This document shows positions 59,491-64,000 of a DNA stretch of 64,000 nucleotides, one piece after another. The translations under genes and the position numbers were made by a program. The stretch is from Theobroma cacao (lineage: Eukaryota; Streptophyta; Magnoliopsida; Malvales; Malvaceae). The stretch's first letter is position 1. Each line of letters starts with the position of its first letter. The stretch is from positions 4,688,011 through 4,752,010 of the forward strand of contig NC_030850.1 of assembly GCF_000208745.1 (NCBI RefSeq), read 5' to 3'. A model generated the notes under the pieces. That model saw only the letters and a list, made by a program, of their open reading frames with translations. It made no database searches and was not told the origin of the DNA.

Positions 59491-62400
59491 AATATCCATT
59501 GTATTAAGAATATGCCTCATTAAAACCTTATTAGGAAAAAACCTCATGAAAAAAAAATCTTAGTGAAAGAAAAGAGTACATAATCTTTTCAAGAATAGGC
59601 TTTTGAAATACTACATCATTAAAAACTTTATTAAGAAAAACCCAGTGGAAAAAATCTTGTTGAAGGAAAAGAGTACAGTGCGTATTTTACTCTCTCTTAT
59701 AATTGCATTATAGAGATCTTTGAAATGATGCATTCTAATTTTTCAAATGTTGTAGTAAGAAGGGCTTTAGTGAACAAATCTTCTATATTGTCACTTAGCT
59801 GAATTTGTTGAACACTTATTTCACCATTTTCTTGGAGATCATAAGTGAAGAAGAATTTTAGCGAACTTTGTGTTTTGTTCAATCGCCTTTAAAATATCCT
59901 TCCCTTAACTGTGTTATGTAAGCAGTATTATCCTTATATAACGTTGTTGGAATTTTCTTCTTGGTTGACAAGCCACACGTTTCTTGAATATATTGAGTTA
60001 CAAATCTTAACCAAACACATTAACGATTTGCTCATGAGTTGCTAAAATTTTTGCATGGCTAGAAGAAGTAGCAACTATAGTTTACTTTATAAAATGCCAT
60101 GAAATAACCATACCTTCATATGTGAACAAATAACCTGTATGAGATCGAGCTTTGTGTGGATCAGATAAATATCCTGTATCTACATAACTAATTAAATTTT
60201 ATTTTGATGCATTTGAATATTATAGGCCCATATCCATTGTTTCTTGGAGATATCGAAATATATATTTCATTTTATTCCAATGTCTTTGAGTTGCAGAAGA
60301 ACTATATTTTGCTAAAAAATTCACAGCAATTGATATATCAAGTCATGTATTGCTAGTAAGATACATTAGTGCTCAAATTTCAATAAAATACCGTACTTTA
60401 AGACCAAGGAGTTCTTTATTATCCTCACAAGGTCAGAAAACGATTTTTTTTCACATCTAATGACCTTGCAAACATTGGTGAACTCAATAGATATGCTTTC
60501 TCCATATAAAATCATTTTAGTATTTTTGTGATATAATTTGATTGATGGACAAAAATTCTATTTGTCAAGTGTTTAATCTAAAGACTCGAACAAAACTTTA
60601 TTTTTTCAAAGGTCTTTCATATCAAATTCTCTCTTTAAGTAATCTACGGCTTTTGATAACTTTTCAGGAGTTCCAATAATGTTCAAGTTATCAACATAAA
60701 TAACAATTATAATAAATTCATATCTAAACCCTTTTATAAAATACATAAGTATATAGGATTATTTCTATAGCCTTTTTTCAACAAATATGCATTAAGGCGA
60801 TTATACCACATGTGTCTGGATTACTTTAATCCATACAAAGATTTATTTAATTTGATCGAATAAATTTATCAGGAATTCAAATTTTGTGATTTAGGCAACT
60901 TAAATTCCTCAAGGATTTTTATATAGATATCAATATCAAATAAGCCATATAAATAGGCTGTAGCTACATTCATTAGATGCATTTTAATTTTCTTATTTAT
61001 TGCTAGACTAGTTAATATAGAATTGTAATTATATCCACTATAGAGAATATCTCTTCATCATCAATATTAGATCTTTAGAGAAAACCTTGCGCGACAAGCC
61101 GTGCTTTATATCTCATAATTTTATTTTTCTCATTTCATATTTGCACAAATACTCATTTATATCTCATTAGTTTTACATCATTTGATGTATGGACTACAGA
61201 TTCAAAAACTTCACGTTTTGCAATTTAATTTCACTTTGATTACGTCTTTCCATATTGGCTAATCATTTATATGTCTACATTCTTCAATAAATATAAGTTT
61301 AAAATCCTCGTTTTTTTTTTCATAATATTGAGCTCTATATTATATACAAAATATCATTGATGTTTGTTTACCGGTTCCATCATGACATAATTGATTGAGA
61401 TATATTTATTTTCAATGAATTCAGGTACCTGAATTTCTTTTAGAATGTTTATCAATTATGTCAGGGGTCTCTTTTAGATTTTTTACTTCCTCTTTCTGAC
61501 CATCTTAAATATTTGTTCTTTTTCTTTTTTGAGAATTTTATCTTTGGAATCGATTGGTTTTAATGCTTTTGGCGTGCCTTGTCCTATAAGGACATTAATG
61601 TTAATAAGAGCACTTGCAGCTGGTATATAAGATTTAGTTATACTCTTTAAGTCAGTAAATACGTCTAGCAATTGATTTACTATATTTTGTAAAATAATTA
61701 TCTTTTGAACTTCAAGTTCATATTGCTTTTTGCTATGATCAAAACTAAATAATGATAATTTATTATAAGAACTTTTCTTTTTTAGATGCTTCTTTTTTCT
61801 CCCCCTAATGTTAGAAAAAATATTTCATCAATATGACAATTGATAAACTTTGTCATGAATAAATATCCTATTGATAATTCTAAATATTTAATTACAAATG
61901 GAGATTTATCTCTAACATATATTCCTGACCTCCTTTGAGGACTCATCTTTGTGCGTTGTGGTAGAGTAATTGAAACATATACCTCACATCCAAAAATTTT
62001 TAAATGAGAAATATTTGGTTCCTGACCATAAACCAATTGTATAAAGAGAATTTATAATAACTCATTTGACCTGATGCACACAAATGCTGCTCCATCCAAA
62101 ATGGCATGCCCCCAAGAAGATATTGGGAGTTTAAATTTTATAAGCTTGCAATTAGTTGGAAGTGTTTAATAAATAATTCTGTTAAACCATTTTGTGTATA
62201 AATATAAGCAGCAGACTGCTCAATAGTTAGTCCAACTAATATGCAATATTAAAGGCTTGAGATGTAAATTCACTAGCACTATCAAGACAAATAATCTTGA
62301 TTACATAATCAGGAAAATGTGCTTGCAAATGTCAAATTGTAAGCTGATAATAAGCACACATGTGACCATCTAGTCGATGCATCGATTAAAATCGTAAAAT

Positions 62401-63591
62401 ATCTAAATGGTTCATATGGTGGATGTTCGAATCCACATAAAACCTTGAATATTATTCAAATACGTAGGGAATTCAATCCCAACTTTAGCTAGTGATAGCC
62501 TTATAATTTATTTACCTTCAGAGCAAGCAGCACATAAAATGTATTAGATTAAAAAATCTTCTGATTTTTCAATGAATGATCATATAAATTTTCAATCATT
62601 TTTTTTTTGCATCATTATTGATCCGAGATGGTCCAACCGGCTATGCCAAACATTAAAATTATTAGTAAACTTCTGATTTACTATGGGTTTCAATTATTGT
62701 AATATTTATATTGTTTAATTCTAAGAACAGAGCGAGTAATTTTTTTTCAACATACATTTTCTACTTGAGATAATAGATGTAATATAAAGGTATTAAGTAT
62801 CTCTTTCATTTATTGTCTCAATATGATATCTATTCAAATAAATATTTTTAAAACTTAATAAACTTCTTTGAGACTTAATAGAAAATAATACATCTTCTAT
62901 TACTTTATTCCTTAAGCTAGTAAAATATTAGCTTTTCTAGAGCCTTCAATTAATCTTAGACTACCAGATATTGAATTGACATTGGCTTTTTTTTTTGTTG
63001 TCAAGTAGAAAAAATATTTCTTGTCTTTACATATATTTACAATATCTACTAGACATATATTTACATAATAAATCTTATATCCATCAATATGAATATCCAT
63101 AAATATATAGAATAAGAAACTTACAAGTTAACATAATAGAATATTAAATATAGAATTAAAACACATAATAAGAACACATCATTTAAACATATTAAAGCAT
63201 CTTCATAATATAGTTATACTAAATATATCAATTACTATTAAATTCATTCTCAGATATTTCTATTATCAATTGAATGATCAATTCCTTTTGCAGGATAAGA
63301 AAATCAATAATAGATATTTTCATTACCAATCATGTAATCAATTCCTCTTTCAGAGTGGACAAATATCTTAATGTGCTATATCAACTTAGCCATGATTAAA
63401 ATTATCACAAGATGTTTTAATTTTCAGTGATGCTTGATAAAATTTAAGACGTACAACAAATACGTGACCAATGATCTTTTATGCCATATCAATAACAATA
63501 CGTTTTCTATATTCTTTTTATTATTTTCATTATTTATCCCCTTTTGATGGGTTACAAGTATTCATCCACTTCTTGATGGGATATTGTCGTA
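59491..63591 (-). pseudogene. Decayed Ty1/copia polyprotein region
   Basis: Read on the minus strand, the order fits copia: a gag zinc-knuckle neighbourhood near 63500, integrase, reverse transcriptase, RNase H, then the LTR. Recognisable pieces are the integrase C-terminal end at 62036-61782 (YGQEPNISHLKIFGCEVYV, QRTKMSPQRRSGIYV), the RNase H region at about 60180-60065 (GYLSDPHKARSHTGYLFTYE) and the C-terminus at 59882-59697 (SDNIEDLFTKALLTTTFEKL). Many stops and frameshifts interrupt every domain, so it is inactive. The 5' end is cut by the repeat starting at about 63592, and no primer-binding site is visible. Confidence 0.85.
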
Positions 63592-64000
63592 ACGTGCGGG
63601 TCCGGGAACCCGACCGCTAGACGTGAATGTGAAAACTCACTAAAAAATTAAACTAGGAGTCGCCACCAATCTTTTTTTTTTACTAGGTGCGATTGGCCAC
63701 CTATTGACTCGATTCTAATTGATGAAAACTTAAATTAATTTTAAGCCCACCGAAAAGAACCTTAAACCGGTCTACAATTTTCTGGATCTAGGTTCGGGAG
63801 TACGGTTACGCCCGGGGAAGGATTAGCACCCCTCGGACGCCCGTTCCATGAACGGTACCATTTTTAGATTATCCTATTGGGCTTTAATTTTTAATTTCAC
63901 TAGATTTCCTTAATTATTATTTTTATTTTATCTCCTATTTAACCTAAAATGGAATGCAAATGAGTGGCGAGATGAAATGCATGGCGTGAGATAAAAATGC
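63592..64000. repeat. GC-richer dispersed repeat, probably LTR sequence, cut by the window end
   Basis: Composition changes sharply at about 63592 (TAACGTGCGGGTCCGGGAACCCG). Phrases such as AGGAGTCGCCACCAATC, GGTGCGATTGGCCACC and GTACGGTTACGCCCGGGG with AAGGATTAGCACCCC are, from memory, frequent in plant LTR retrotransposon ends. No ORF is present. The sequence continues past 64000, so type and orientation cannot be settled here. It truncates the copia element to its left. Confidence 0.5.

Overview
This is a nuclear window from a eudicot plant. It is AT-rich, its genes carry many short GT-AG introns, it encodes plastid- and mitochondrion-type proteins and a D-type cyclin, and it holds plant-style LTR retrotransposons, MITEs and tRNA-headed SINE-like sequences. 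I cannot name the species. Two single N bases (8945 and 21912) show it is a draft assembly.

The left and centre (1-48 kb) form a gene-bearing arm. In order: a tRNA-Ser(GCT) at 1251-1332 (+); an intronless mitochondrial dicarboxylate carrier of the DIC/UCP4-6 group at 3154-4119 (+); a 21-exon gene for a 1125-residue plant-specific protein of unknown function at 9593-20617 (-); a CURT1-family thylakoid-curvature protein, most like CURT1D, at 23775-27132 (-); a CYCD2/4-type cyclin at 34689-36872 (+); and plastid ATP-dependent phosphofructokinase PFK5 at 41211-47865 (-). All exon joins were read from the sequence. Every splice is GT-AG, and the coding lengths sum to whole codons: 1110 nt for the cyclin, 633 nt for CURT1, 1614 nt for PFK5 and 3378 nt for the large gene.

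The spaces between genes are mostly AT-rich DNA with MITEs, simple repeats and SINE heads. One odd element near 4.6-5.2 kb carries six regularly spaced GCTCC...GGAGC palindromes.

The right arm (49-64 kb) is mainly decayed retrotransposons. It has a Ty3/gypsy pol relic (+) whose left end is joined, exactly at a primer-binding site, to half of a miniature LTR element (TRIM). A complete 440-bp TRIM of the same family lies at 53996-54435 in the opposite orientation. A decayed Ty1/copia element (-) runs from 58822 to about 63.59 kb, with a 3' LTR of 659 bp that contains a nested MITE. A GC-richer dispersed repeat begins at about 63592 and runs off the window. Between these lies one plausible three-exon gene for an unrecognised 233-residue charged protein (57179-58079, +).

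The genes do not form a pathway cluster, as is normal for a plant chromosome. CURT1 and PFK5 are both predicted to be plastid proteins, and DIC is predicted to lie in the mitochondrial inner membrane. I found no clear new biological system. The items most worth a second look are the palindrome array, the TRIM/gypsy junction, the duplicated splice acceptor in the large gene, and two upstream ORFs.
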